From positions 964,001 to 1,028,000 of the forward strand of contig NZ_AP019736.1 in the NCBI RefSeq assembly GCF_006542685.1: a DNA stretch of 64,000 nucleotides, given 5' to 3'. Shown piece after piece: positions 15,952-24,039 of the stretch. Each line of letters starts with the position of its first letter. The stretch's first letter is position 1. This DNA is from Alistipes dispar. Its GTDB lineage: Bacteria; Bacteroidota; Bacteroidia; Bacteroidales; Rikenellaceae. The position numbers were made by a program, and so were the translations under genes. The notes below the pieces were generated by a model, which did no database searches, was not told the DNA's origin, and saw nothing but the letters and a program-made list of their open reading frames with translations.

Positions 15952-16863
15952 TCATATCATCGTCTTGTACTGCGAAGGCGACATGCCGGTATTGCGTTTG
16001 AAATAGCTGCCGAAGAAGGACTGGTTCGGAAAATTCAGATAGTAGGAGATCTCCTGTACGCTCATGTTCGAGTATTTGAGCAGCGTCTTGGCCTCGAGAA
16101 TCACGTAGCTGTCGATCCATTCCGAGACGGATTTGCCGCTGATCTGCTTGATGAGCGTCGTGAGGTACTTGGGCGTGATGCAGAGCTTCCGGGCATAGAA
16201 TCCGACGCTGCGCTCCTCCTTGTAGTGTTCGCCGAGCAACTGCATGAACTGCCGGAAATACTCCTCGGCCCGGCTGTGCACGGGGTTCTCGACCTCGGGA
16301 TGCTCGGCCAGATAATGCGCCAGAATATCCCCGACCTTGTAGATCGTGGCGCCGATCAGCCCGCCGACGACCTCCATTCCGAACGGAGTCTCCGGCCCGT
16401 CGGTCACCCGTTCGATCAACGAAATGAACTCCCGCACGGTCCGGGCTTCTTCAGGCGTCAGCCCCAGGCAGGGATGCATCGCGATCTTCAGGAAAAGCGG
16501 CATCATACGCTTGGTATCGACGCTGATCTGTTCCAGCAGACCGGGAGAGACATGGACGATATGACACCGGAAATGCCCCGAAGAATGGACCTGGACTATG
16601 TTTTTCGGAGTCGATACGAACAGGGTGTCTTTCTGGAGCTTGTATTCGCGCAGGTTGAACGACACGGTCGCTTCGCCTTCGGTTCCCACGCCGATAATGA
16701 AGGCATCGATCCGGCACGGATAGCGGAAAGTCTGCATCACCGAAGCGCTGTTCGCCGCGAGGCAGGAGCTCATCAGCCCGAGCCGGCTCCGGCTGCCGGA
16801 CATCGAAAGCAAATCGTTCAGGGTGAAACTCGTGATCGGAGTCTCTTCGTTTATCTTGTTCAT
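15952..16863 (-). CDS. AraC-family transcriptional regulator
   Basis: One-component regulator of about 303 residues with an N-terminal cupin-like sensor region (LREYKLQKDTLFVSTPKN) and a C-terminal pair of helix-turn-helix motifs (FYARKLCITPKYLTTLIKQI and ISYYLNFPNQSFFGSYFKRN), ending in the typical TGMSPSQYK. Two starts are possible: an ATG at 16881 would lie at or next to the transcription start predicted from the TATATTTG box at 16887-16894, so MNKINEE at 16863 is chosen. It converges on the Tat/Gfo-Idh block and could regulate it or an unlinked target; its ligand is unknown. Confidence 0.88.
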   Translation of the reverse strand: MNKINEETPITSFTLNDLLSMSGSRSRLGLMSSCLAANSASVMQTFRYPCRIDAFIIGVGTEGEATVSFNLREYKLQKDTLFVSTPKNIVQVHSSGHFRCHIVHVSPGLLEQISVDTKRMMPLFLKIAMHPCLGLTPEEARTVREFISLIERVTDGPETPFGMEVVGGLIGATIYKVGDILAHYLAEHPEVENPVHSRAEEYFRQFMQLLGEHYKEERSVGFYARKLCITPKYLTTLIKQISGKSVSEWIDSYVILEAKTLLKYSNMSVQEISYYLNFPNQSFFGSYFKRNTGMSPSQYKTMI

Positions 16864-16886
16864 CTCACTGTTCGCTGACATTTCGA

Positions 16887-16894
16887 CAAATATA
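16887..16894 (-). promoter_or_regulatory. Promoter -7 box for the AraC-type gene
   Basis: TATATTTG on the minus strand, perfect match to the -7 element, about 24 bp before the chosen ATG. Confidence 0.65.
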
Positions 16895-17049
16895 GCAATA
16901 ATCCGCATAAATAGGGTCGAAAAGAACTGTTTTAGGACAATTCGAAGAATTACGGACCACTTTCGAACCAATGAAAAACCGGACCCCCGAAAGGGTCCGG
17001 CCATGCGGTCCGCCGCCGGGCGGAAAAATCCTCCGCCCCGCGTGCGGAA

Positions 17050-17607
17050 TTATTTCGAAGCGGCTGCCGGGGCTGCCGGAGCGGCTGCCGGGGCGTCGGT
17101 AATGCCCAGCTCCTTGCGCACCTCGGGAGCGAGGTCCGTCAGCGCGGCCTCGTCGAAATAGGCCAGCGAACCGGCCGAGGTGTCGAACACGAAGAGATAG
17201 CCGCCCGCAGCGGCGATCTTGTCGATGGCAGCCTTGGCTTTCTCGATAATCGGCTGGAGCAATTCCTCCTGCTTCTTCGCATAGTCGCGCTGGGCCATCT
17301 GCTGGAACTCCTGGCTGCGACGCTGCAAATCCTCCAGCTCCTTGGCCTTCATCTCGCGGACGGCATCGGTCAGCGTATTGGCTGTCTTCTGGTACTCCTG
17401 CAACTTGTTGTTGAACTCGACGTTGATCGTCTCGATATTCTCATTCAACTCCTTCCCGAAGGTCTCCAGATTGGTCTGCATCTCCTTGGTCTCAGGCATC
17501 GCCATGACGATTTCCTGGGAATTGATCCGTCCGAATTTCTGTGCGTAAAGCGATGTTGCGCCCATCATCAGCGCAACGGCAAGGGTCAGTTTAAGTGCCT
17601 TTTTCAT
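17050..17607 (-). CDS. OmpH/Skp-family periplasmic chaperone (copy 1)
   Basis: Periplasmic holdase for unfolded outer-membrane proteins on their way to BamA. The 185-residue product has a Sec signal (LALMMGATSLYA), a short beta segment (FGRINSQEIVMAMPETKEMQ) and a long helical, charge-rich central region (about residues 45-125) forming the Skp arms, then a C-terminal beta part and an Ala/Pro-rich tail (APAAAPAAPAAASK). It follows a second Skp-like gene and bamA on the same strand, the conserved bamA-skp arrangement of Bacteroidota. The Ala/Pro tail is extra to the core family. Confidence 0.88.
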   Translation of the reverse strand: MKKALKLTLAVALMMGATSLYAQKFGRINSQEIVMAMPETKEMQTNLETFGKELNENIETINVEFNNKLQEYQKTANTLTDAVREMKAKELEDLQRRSQEFQQMAQRDYAKKQEELLQPIIEKAKAAIDKIAAAGGYLFVFDTSAGSLAYFDEAALTDLAPEVRKELGITDAPAAAPAAPAAASK

Positions 17608-17643
17608 AAAATTTTATCGGTTAATTGTTTTGATGTCGGATTT

Positions 17644-18147
17644 TCATTTCAGTGCCTCGATCACCTGCTGCGTACGCTCCACCGAAGGGTTGTTGTAAAG
17701 CAGCGTGGGGTTATTCGACGAATCGAGCACCAGATCGGCGCCCGCCTGCCCGGCATACGCCTCGATGGCCGCGAACACCCGTTTCTGAATCGGCTGGATC
17801 AGCTCGAGCCGTTTCTGCATCAGGACGCCCTCCTGCCCGAAAAGGCTCTCCTGGAACTGCTGCGCCTCCTTCTCGCGGGCCAGGATCAGCGCCTCGCGGG
17901 CCTGACGGGCCGAAGCCGAAAGCGAAGCTTTCTGCGCCATGTAGTTGTTGTAGAGCGTCTCCACCTCGTCGAACTTGGCATCGACCTGCTCCTGGTACTG
18001 CTTGGCGAGCGAATCCAGATCGGAAATCGCCGTATTGTAGGCCTCGACGGATTTGAAGACCTTCTCGCTGTTCACGATTATGTAGTTCTGCGCCGAAAGC
18101 GCGCCGGCGGTCAGCAGGAACGCCGCAATCAAAATCAGCCGTTTCAT
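17644..18147 (-). CDS. OmpH/Skp-family periplasmic chaperone (copy 2)
   Basis: Second Skp-like chaperone, 167 residues, directly upstream of copy 1 on the minus strand. It has a Sec signal (LILIAAFLLTAGALSAQ), the short beta segment NYIIVNSEKVFKSVEAY, and a long helical arm (roughly residues 40-120) before a C-terminal segment ending in TQQVIEALK. It lacks the Ala/Pro tail of copy 1, and the two share only family-level similarity by eye, so this is not a recent duplication. It lies about 100 bp after bamA, with a possible own promoter at 18222-18229. Confidence 0.87.
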   Translation of the reverse strand: MKRLILIAAFLLTAGALSAQNYIIVNSEKVFKSVEAYNTAISDLDSLAKQYQEQVDAKFDEVETLYNNYMAQKASLSASARQAREALILAREKEAQQFQESLFGQEGVLMQKRLELIQPIQKRVFAAIEAYAGQAGADLVLDSSNNPTLLYNNPSVERTQQVIEALK

Positions 18148-18221
18148 AGTCTTTGGTCTTTTTAGTCGTTTCCCGGGACCGGATTCTCCGGAACCGTACC
18201 ATAAATATAACTCTTTTCTTC

Positions 18222-18229
18222 CAAATTTA
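18222..18229 (-). promoter_or_regulatory. Possible promoter -7 box for the two Skp-like genes
   Basis: TAAATTTG on the minus strand in the AT-rich gap after bamA, about 75 bp before the first Skp-like ATG. No convincing -33 element; co-transcription with bamA remains possible. Confidence 0.45.
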
Positions 18230-18246
18230 TTGCCACGCCGCAGATT

Positions 18247-20793
18247 TTAGAACTGCTGGCCCATGACAAAGTGGAACTGACTGCCGCTCTTCTTGGTCGA
18301 ATTGGCGGGGGGATCGAATCCGTAACCCCAGTCGATGCCGAGCATACCCACCACCGGCAGGTAGAGCCGCACGCCGAAACCGGCCGCACGCTTGATCTTG
18401 AACGGCGAGAAACTCTTCCACGAGTCGAACGCGTTACCGCCCTCGAGGAAGCCCAGCACGTAGATCTGCGACGAAGGCTTCAGGATGACCGGGTAGCGCA
18501 GTTCGGCCGTATATTTGTTGTATCCGCGCGAATAGTAGCTCGACGGATCGAGCGCGCCGTCCTCGTAACCGCGCATCGAGATGATGTCGATACCGTAGAT
18601 ATTGTAGCCCGACATGCCGTCGCCGCCGACCTCGTAACGGTTGAACGGCGACACCTTGTGTTTGTTGTAGCTGCCGAGGTAACCCATTTCGGCCTTGAGC
18701 ATCAGCACGAGATTCGAGTTGCCCGAGAGCGCCTGGAACCACTGCGCCTTGAACTGCCACTTGTGGAACTCGATCCAGCGGTAACGCTCCTGATCGCTCA
18801 TCGAGTCGTCGCTGTAATCCTTGCCGTCCCAAAGCGAATAGGGCAGCGTGGCCTGCACCGAGGCGGTGAATTCCGAACCGCGGCGCGGGTAGATCGGCTG
18901 ATCGACCGAGTTGCGCGAGAGGACTAACTTGAGCGACAGCAGGTTCGAATTGCCGTTCTCGACGACGAATCCGGTCCAGTTCTTCAGCGAATAGCGCTCG
19001 TAGCTCGCTTCGGCATAGAAGGTGAAGTAGGGGTCGGGCCACGTCAGACGCTTGCCCAGACCGGCGGCGACGCCGTACGTCCGGAAATAGCGCGTGGCGC
19101 TCTGCCAGATATAGTAGGCGTCGTTCTGTTCGGAGATGTGCCCCGAGATGGTGAACGAGTTGGGTTTCCGGCCGCCCATCCAGGGGTCGGTGAAACTCAG
19201 CGCGAGCGCCTTGTAATAGGTTCCGTTGGTCTGGGCCGAGATCGAAAGCCGCTGGTTCTGTCCCATCGGGTAGGGCCTCCAGGCCCCCTTCTTGAAGAAG
19301 TTGCGCACCGAGAGGTTGTTCAGCGTGATGCCCACCGAGCCCACGAACGTTCCGGAGCCCCAGCCGCCGGCGATGTTGAACTGGTCGGAAGCCTGCTCCT
19401 CGAGGGGCCAGTTCACGTTCACCAGCTCGTTCGACACGGGCTTGATGTCGGGCATGATGGCCTCGGGGTTGAAGTGTCCCATCGAACCGAGCGTGCGGAT
19501 GGTCTGCATCAGCAGCGAACGGTCGTACAGTTCGCCCGGGCGGACGTACAACTCGCGGCGGATCACCTCGTCATCGACCCGCTGGTTGCCCGTGATCCCC
19601 ACCTCGTTGATGGTGAACTGCTTGCCCTCGAACACCTTGACCTCGACATCGATCGAGTCCGCGCCGATGATCGTCTCGGCGGGTTCGATCTGCGACATGA
19701 GGTAGCCGTTGTTCTGGTAGAGCGACTTGATCTGGTTCATGTCCTCGGGGTTCTCCTCCTTGCCGATGCCCAGCCGCTTGTGCATCGTCTTCTTGTCGTA
19801 GATGTCGCCCTTCCGGACGCCGAACAGTTCCTGTAACTGCTCGGTCGGATAGACCGAGTTGCCGACCCACGAGACGTTGCGGATGTAGTATTTGTTACCC
19901 TCCGACACCTCGACGTCGATGCCCATGCGCTTCTCGTTGATCGGATAGATCGAGTCGCGCACGATGGTCGCGTTGCGGTATCCCTTCGAGTTGTAGAAGT
20001 CGATCAGCAGCCCCTTGTCCTCGCCGTAGTCCTCCTCCTTGAACTTGGCGCTCTTGAAGAAGTTGATCGACTTCTGGTGCGTCTTCTTGAAGGTGCGGCG
20101 CAGGCGCTTGTCCTTGAACTGCTCGTTGCCGAGGAAGTTGATCCGGCCGATCTTCACCCGCTCCTTGCGGTCGATCAGGAAGGTCACCGACACGGCCTGT
20201 CCCGCCGGACGGAGCGTGTCGTTGTCGATGCGCACGTCCACCGTGGCGTTGCGGAAACCCTTCTCGGCCCAGTATTTCTTGATGAGTTTCTGGTTCTTGT
20301 CGATGACGTAGTCCGAAAGCTCGCTGTTGGGCTTGAGTTTGAGCTTCTCGGTCAGGTCCTTCTTCTTGCCCTTCGAAATACCCTCGAAATTCCAGTGATA
20401 GACGCGCGGCCGCTCCTTGAGGAACACCTCCAGGTCGATGCTGTCCCCGTCGATCTCGGCCCCGATCTTCACGTCCGAGAAGAAGCGCTGGCTCCACAGG
20501 CGGGAAATGGCGTTTCCGATGAAGTTGCTCGGCAGGTAGATCGAATCGCCCGCGACCAGACCCGCCGACGACTTGAGAATCTCCTCGTTCAGATACTTCA
20601 CGCCGCGGATGTTGATGTCGCGGATATAATAGCGGCAGGGCGCGCCGTCGTTGCGCAGCATGGGAGCGTCTTCGGGAAATGCGGTCGTCGCGGCCGCCGT
20701 CGTATCCTGCGGATTCGGCTCCTGAGCCGATAGATTCGGGCAGCCCAGCACGAGGGCCGCGACTGCGGCGAATATCTTACCGGAATAGTTCAT
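18247..20793 (-). CDS. bamA: Outer-membrane protein assembly factor BamA
   Basis: Central component of the BAM machine that inserts beta-barrel proteins into the outer membrane. The 848-residue product has a Sec signal (FAAVAALVLGCPNLSAQ), several POTRA repeats (about residues 50-440, each with segments like VKIGRINFLGNEQFKDKRLR) and a C-terminal Omp85 barrel. The barrel includes the conserved motif near its end (FLEGGNAFDSW), and the protein finishes in an aromatic-rich strand (FHFVMGQQF). It follows uppS by 30 bp and precedes two Skp-like chaperones, forming an envelope-assembly cluster. Confidence 0.95.
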   Translation of the reverse strand: MNYSGKIFAAVAALVLGCPNLSAQEPNPQDTTAAATTAFPEDAPMLRNDGAPCRYYIRDINIRGVKYLNEEILKSSAGLVAGDSIYLPSNFIGNAISRLWSQRFFSDVKIGAEIDGDSIDLEVFLKERPRVYHWNFEGISKGKKKDLTEKLKLKPNSELSDYVIDKNQKLIKKYWAEKGFRNATVDVRIDNDTLRPAGQAVSVTFLIDRKERVKIGRINFLGNEQFKDKRLRRTFKKTHQKSINFFKSAKFKEEDYGEDKGLLIDFYNSKGYRNATIVRDSIYPINEKRMGIDVEVSEGNKYYIRNVSWVGNSVYPTEQLQELFGVRKGDIYDKKTMHKRLGIGKEENPEDMNQIKSLYQNNGYLMSQIEPAETIIGADSIDVEVKVFEGKQFTINEVGITGNQRVDDEVIRRELYVRPGELYDRSLLMQTIRTLGSMGHFNPEAIMPDIKPVSNELVNVNWPLEEQASDQFNIAGGWGSGTFVGSVGITLNNLSVRNFFKKGAWRPYPMGQNQRLSISAQTNGTYYKALALSFTDPWMGGRKPNSFTISGHISEQNDAYYIWQSATRYFRTYGVAAGLGKRLTWPDPYFTFYAEASYERYSLKNWTGFVVENGNSNLLSLKLVLSRNSVDQPIYPRRGSEFTASVQATLPYSLWDGKDYSDDSMSDQERYRWIEFHKWQFKAQWFQALSGNSNLVLMLKAEMGYLGSYNKHKVSPFNRYEVGGDGMSGYNIYGIDIISMRGYEDGALDPSSYYSRGYNKYTAELRYPVILKPSSQIYVLGFLEGGNAFDSWKSFSPFKIKRAAGFGVRLYLPVVGMLGIDWGYGFDPPANSTKKSGSQFHFVMGQQF

Positions 20794-20823
20794 TCTCTGT
20801 GTATGTCTCTAAACTTACTTCAT

Positions 20824-21537
20824 TTATTTAACCAGCCCGAAACGCCTGTCGCGCCGCGCATACTCCTCCATCGCCCGGTCGAAATCCGCCTCCGTGAAAT
20901 CGGGCCACAGCACCTCGGGGAACCACAGTTCGGCGTAGGAGGACTGCCACAGGAGGAAATTGCTCAGCCGCTGCTCGCCGCTGGTGCGGACCACCAGATC
21001 GGGATCGGGCCACGGGGCCGTGTCGAGCGCCGCGGAGAGGGTCTCCTCCCCGATCTCCCCGGGTGCGATCTCCCCCGCCGCCGCACGGGCGGCGATCCGA
21101 CGCACGGCCCGCACGATCTCGCTGCGCGAGGAGTAGTTGAGCGCCAGAATCAGCGTCAGCCTCTCCCCTCCGGCCGTTTCCCGCTCGGCCCGGGCCAGGT
21201 AGCTCCGCACCTTCTCCGGGAAGCGGCTGCGGTCGCCGATCATCGCGATCCGCACCCCCTGCCGTTTCAGCTCGGGGGTCTCGTTCACGACGCTGCGGCA
21301 GAAAAGCTCCATGAGCGCGGAGACCTCCCCGGCGGGACGCCCCCAGTTTTCGGTCGAAAAGGCATACAGCGTGAGGTACTTCACCCCCCAGCGTACGGCA
21401 GCGCGCAACGAAGCCCGCACGGGTTCCACACCCGCGGCATGGCCTTCGTAACGCTCCTTGCCGTGCAACCCGGCCCACCGGCCGTTCCCGTCCATGATGA
21501 TGGCGACGTGCTGCGGTATGCGTTTCGGCTCGCTCAT
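20824..21537 (-). CDS. uppS: Isoprenyl transferase (undecaprenyl diphosphate synthase)
   Basis: cis-Prenyltransferase that builds undecaprenyl diphosphate, the lipid carrier for peptidoglycan and surface glycans. The 237-residue product carries the diagnostic HVAIIMDGNGRWA near the N-terminus with the catalytic Asp, the YAFSTENWGRP motif, and the C-terminal DLVVRTSGEQRLSNFLLWQS. The start MSEPKRIPQ at 21537 is chosen; a GTG four codons upstream lies within the TATATTTG promoter box and is less likely. It leads the uppS-bamA-skp-skp cluster. Confidence 0.96.
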   Translation of the reverse strand: MSEPKRIPQHVAIIMDGNGRWAGLHGKERYEGHAAGVEPVRASLRAAVRWGVKYLTLYAFSTENWGRPAGEVSALMELFCRSVVNETPELKRQGVRIAMIGDRSRFPEKVRSYLARAERETAGGERLTLILALNYSSRSEIVRAVRRIAARAAAGEIAPGEIGEETLSAALDTAPWPDPDLVVRTSGEQRLSNFLLWQSSYAELWFPEVLWPDFTEADFDRAMEEYARRDRRFGLVK

Positions 21538-21546
21538 ATTAGGGCA

Positions 21547-21554
21547 CAAATATA
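21547..21554 (-). promoter_or_regulatory. Promoter -7 box immediately before uppS
   Basis: TATATTTG on the minus strand ends only 9 bp before the uppS ATG, predicting an extremely short leader or leaderless mRNA. No clear -33 TTTG. Confidence 0.5.
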
Positions 21555-21669
21555 AAAATATAAATTGAAAAATCCGTAAATTCCCGCCAATTTCCCTCGC
21601 GCTCCGCCTCCGCGGCGCTGCGGAGGACCCGGCGGAACGCAGGGGCGGGGAGAGGCTCTCCGGAACGAA

Positions 21670-22548
21670 TCAACTGCGGATATCCACTCCCCACATCATC
21701 TTATTGCGTAACGTGTCGTAAAATGAGATATTGTGCGGAACGGCCAAAAAAATCCGCTCTTCGGCCCGCCGGACCGTAAAGGAGGCCTCCGGAGGAATCG
21801 GGTAGGTGCGGTTGTCGAGCGTGACGAACGCCTCCGAATGGCGGACGCGGACGCGCAGCGAGATCACGCTCCCGTCGGGAATCACCACGGGGCGCATCGT
21901 GAGGTTGTGCGGCGCGAGCGGCGACAGCACCAGACAGCGGCACGCCGGGGCGATCACCGGTCCTCCGGCGCTGAGCGAATAGGCCGTCGAACCCGTAGGG
22001 GTCGAGACGATCAGCCCGTCGCCGTGGTACGTGGCCACCATCTGCCCGTCCACATACGTCTCGACGGCGATCATCCCCGCGCCGTGGCGCTGCACGGTGA
22101 ACTCGTTGAGAGCCAGCAGCGAGTCGGGCTGCCGGGCGAAGTCGCCCCCGACCGAGAGCATCGCCCGCGGCTCGACGGAGAGCCGTCCTCCGGCGATCTG
22201 CCCGAAAAGCCGGTCCAGCCCGTCGCTCGGCGCGCCCGTGAGAAATCCCAGATGCCCGGCGTTGATGCCCAGCACCGGCATCGGCGCGCCGCACAGCCGG
22301 TGCACGCCTTCGAGCAGCGTGCCGTCGCCTCCGTAGCAGACCATGACGGTCCCCTCAGGCTGCTCCCCGACGCAGCCGCCGTAGATCCGCTCCGGCCCGG
22401 GGTCGATGCCCGCCAGCTCCCGCATCGTCGGGACGAACTCCTCATTGACCGCATAGTCGAAGCCGAAGGCGCCGAGCGCGTCGAACAGCCGGCGCAGCTC
22501 CCCGGCGGTGCGGGGAACCTGCGGGCGGGAAAAAAGTATGATTTTCAT
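21670..22548 (-). CDS. nadK: NAD kinase
   Basis: ATP-dependent kinase making NADP from NAD. The 292-residue product begins MKIILFSRPQV; motifs visible are CYGGDGTLLEGV (the GGDG nucleotide-binding motif), LNEFTVQRHG (NE motif) and the long conserved GLIVSTPTGSTAYSLSAGGP. Length and order match the bacterial family. The ATG at 22548 is chosen over a 34-residue upstream extension with no family similarity. It is divergent from pdxJ and lies about 120 bp upstream of uppS on the same strand. Confidence 0.96.
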   Translation of the reverse strand: MKIILFSRPQVPRTAGELRRLFDALGAFGFDYAVNEEFVPTMRELAGIDPGPERIYGGCVGEQPEGTVMVCYGGDGTLLEGVHRLCGAPMPVLGINAGHLGFLTGAPSDGLDRLFGQIAGGRLSVEPRAMLSVGGDFARQPDSLLALNEFTVQRHGAGMIAVETYVDGQMVATYHGDGLIVSTPTGSTAYSLSAGGPVIAPACRCLVLSPLAPHNLTMRPVVIPDGSVISLRVRVRHSEAFVTLDNRTYPIPPEASFTVRRAEERIFLAVPHNISFYDTLRNKMMWGVDIRS

Positions 22549-22647
22549 CGGCGGAAATTTCGAAAAAATAAGTAACTTTACCACGCCGAAACGCCTGCGG
22601 AACGGGATTCCGGACCCGGACGGCGAACGGCGGCGCGGATTTCCCCG

Positions 22648-22655
22648 CAAATATA
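22648..22655 (-). promoter_or_regulatory. Promoter -7 box for nadK
   Basis: TATATTTG on the minus strand, about 100 bp before the nadK ATG and only 10 bp from the divergent pdxJ start. No TTTG at the correct -33 distance. Confidence 0.5.
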
Positions 22656-22664
22656 GCGTTTTTT

Positions 22665-23378
22665 ATGACAAAGTTGAGCGTAAACATCAATAAGATCGCC
22701 GTGGTGCGCAACTCGCGCGGCGGCAATCTCCCCGACGTGGTCCGCGCGGCCACGGACATCGAACGCTTCGGCGCGGACGGCATCACGGTCCACCCGCGGC
22801 CCGACGCGCGCCACATCCGCTACGACGACGTGCGGAACCTCGCACGGGTGCTGACCACCGAATTCAACATCGAGGGCAATCCGATTCCGGACTTCGTCGC
22901 GCTGGTGCTGGAGGTGCGGCCCGCACAGGTCACGCTCGTGCCCGACGCACCCGACGCCATCACCTCCAACGCCGGGTGGAACACCGTGGCGCACCGCGAA
23001 TTTCTCACCGGCATCGCCGCCCGCTTCCGCGAACGGGGCATCCGCGTCTCGATCTTCGTCGATCCCGTGCCCGAAATGGTCGCCGGAGCGAAGGCCTGCG
23101 GCGCCGACCGCGTGGAGCTCTACACCGAGGCCTACGCCCGGGAGTACGCCGCGGATCCCGCAGCGGCGATCGCCCCCTACCTGGCCGCCGCCGAGGAGGC
23201 CCGCCGGCAGGGACTCGGGCTCAACGCCGGGCACGACCTCTCGCTGGAGAACCTGCGCTACTTCGTCGGCCGGATTCCCGGCACCGACGAGGTGTCGATC
23301 GGCCACGCGCTGATCTGCGACGCGCTCTATTACGGACTGGAGAACACCGTGCAGCTCTACAAACGGGAACTCAAATAA
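22665..23378 (+). CDS. pdxJ: Pyridoxine 5'-phosphate synthase
   Basis: Condenses 3-amino-1-hydroxyacetone phosphate with deoxyxylulose 5-phosphate to make pyridoxine 5'-phosphate (vitamin B6 pathway). The 237-residue TIM barrel starts MTKLSVNINKIAVVRNSRGG and contains the family signature DGITVHPRPDARHI, the catalytic-region NIEGNP, and GLNAGHDLSLENL. Length is that of PdxJ. It is divergent from nadK and followed after 10 bp by an SGNH hydrolase gene, with which it is likely co-transcribed. Confidence 0.96.
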   Translation: MTKLSVNINKIAVVRNSRGGNLPDVVRAATDIERFGADGITVHPRPDARHIRYDDVRNLARVLTTEFNIEGNPIPDFVALVLEVRPAQVTLVPDAPDAITSNAGWNTVAHREFLTGIAARFRERGIRVSIFVDPVPEMVAGAKACGADRVELYTEAYAREYAADPAAAIAPYLAAAEEARRQGLGLNAGHDLSLENLRYFVGRIPGTDEVSIGHALICDALYYGLENTVQLYKRELK

Positions 23379-23388
23379 CGCGAAGACC

Positions 23389-24036
23389 ATGAAACGGATT
23401 CTGATTCTCGCCGCCGCGCTTCTCGCCGCCGGCACGGCCTGCGCCCAGGAGGCGTACAGGGAGCAGCGGCGCAGCCTGTTCGAGCTGCTGCCGATCCGCT
23501 CGAGCGACATCGTCTTTCTGGGCAACAGCCTCACCGACGGCTGCGAGTGGAGCGAACTCTTCGACAACCGCCACATCCGCAACCGCGGCATCAGCTCCGA
23601 CCGGGCGTGCGAACTGGCCGAACGGCTCGATCCGATCGTCGAAGGGCATCCCAAGCGGCTGTTCCTGATGATCGGCATCAACGACCTGGCGGGCGGAGCC
23701 GCCCCCGGGGAGGTCGTCGCCGACATCGCCCGGGTCATCGACCGGTTCCAGACCGATTCGCGCTGGACGCGGATCTTCGTGCAGAGCATCCTCCCGGTGA
23801 ACGGGAGGGATTTCGACGCCTACAGGAACCATTACGCGCACGCCGACCGCATCGTGCCGACGAACGAGCTCCTGAAGGCCCTGTGCGAAGAGAAGGGCGT
23901 GACGTACATCGACGTCTGGAGCGCCCTGGCCGACGGCGAAGGGTTGCTCGACAAACGCTATACGAACGACGGCGTGCACCTCGTGGGCGAGGGCTACCTG
24001 GTGTGGCGCGACGTGCTGAAACCCTACGTCAAGTAA
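23389..24036 (+). CDS. Exported SGNH/GDSL-family hydrolase
   Basis: Probable secreted esterase or acylhydrolase of 215 residues. The signal peptide reads ILILAAALLAAGTACAQ; cleavage after Ala or lipidation at the Cys are both possible. Blocks of the SGNH fold are present: FLGNSLTDGCEW (block I, catalytic Ser), RNRGISSD (block II), LMIGINDLAGG (block III, Asn) and YTNDGVHLVGEGY (block V, Asp and His). This set is typical of GDSL proteins annotated as lipases or sialate/rhamnogalacturonan acetylesterases. Substrate cannot be told. It sits between pdxJ and the CCA-adding enzyme gene. Confidence 0.88.
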   Translation: MKRILILAAALLAAGTACAQEAYREQRRSLFELLPIRSSDIVFLGNSLTDGCEWSELFDNRHIRNRGISSDRACELAERLDPIVEGHPKRLFLMIGINDLAGGAAPGEVVADIARVIDRFQTDSRWTRIFVQSILPVNGRDFDAYRNHYAHADRIVPTNELLKALCEEKGVTYIDVWSALADGEGLLDKRYTNDGVHLVGEGYLVWRDVLKPYVK

Positions 24037-24039
24037 CCC

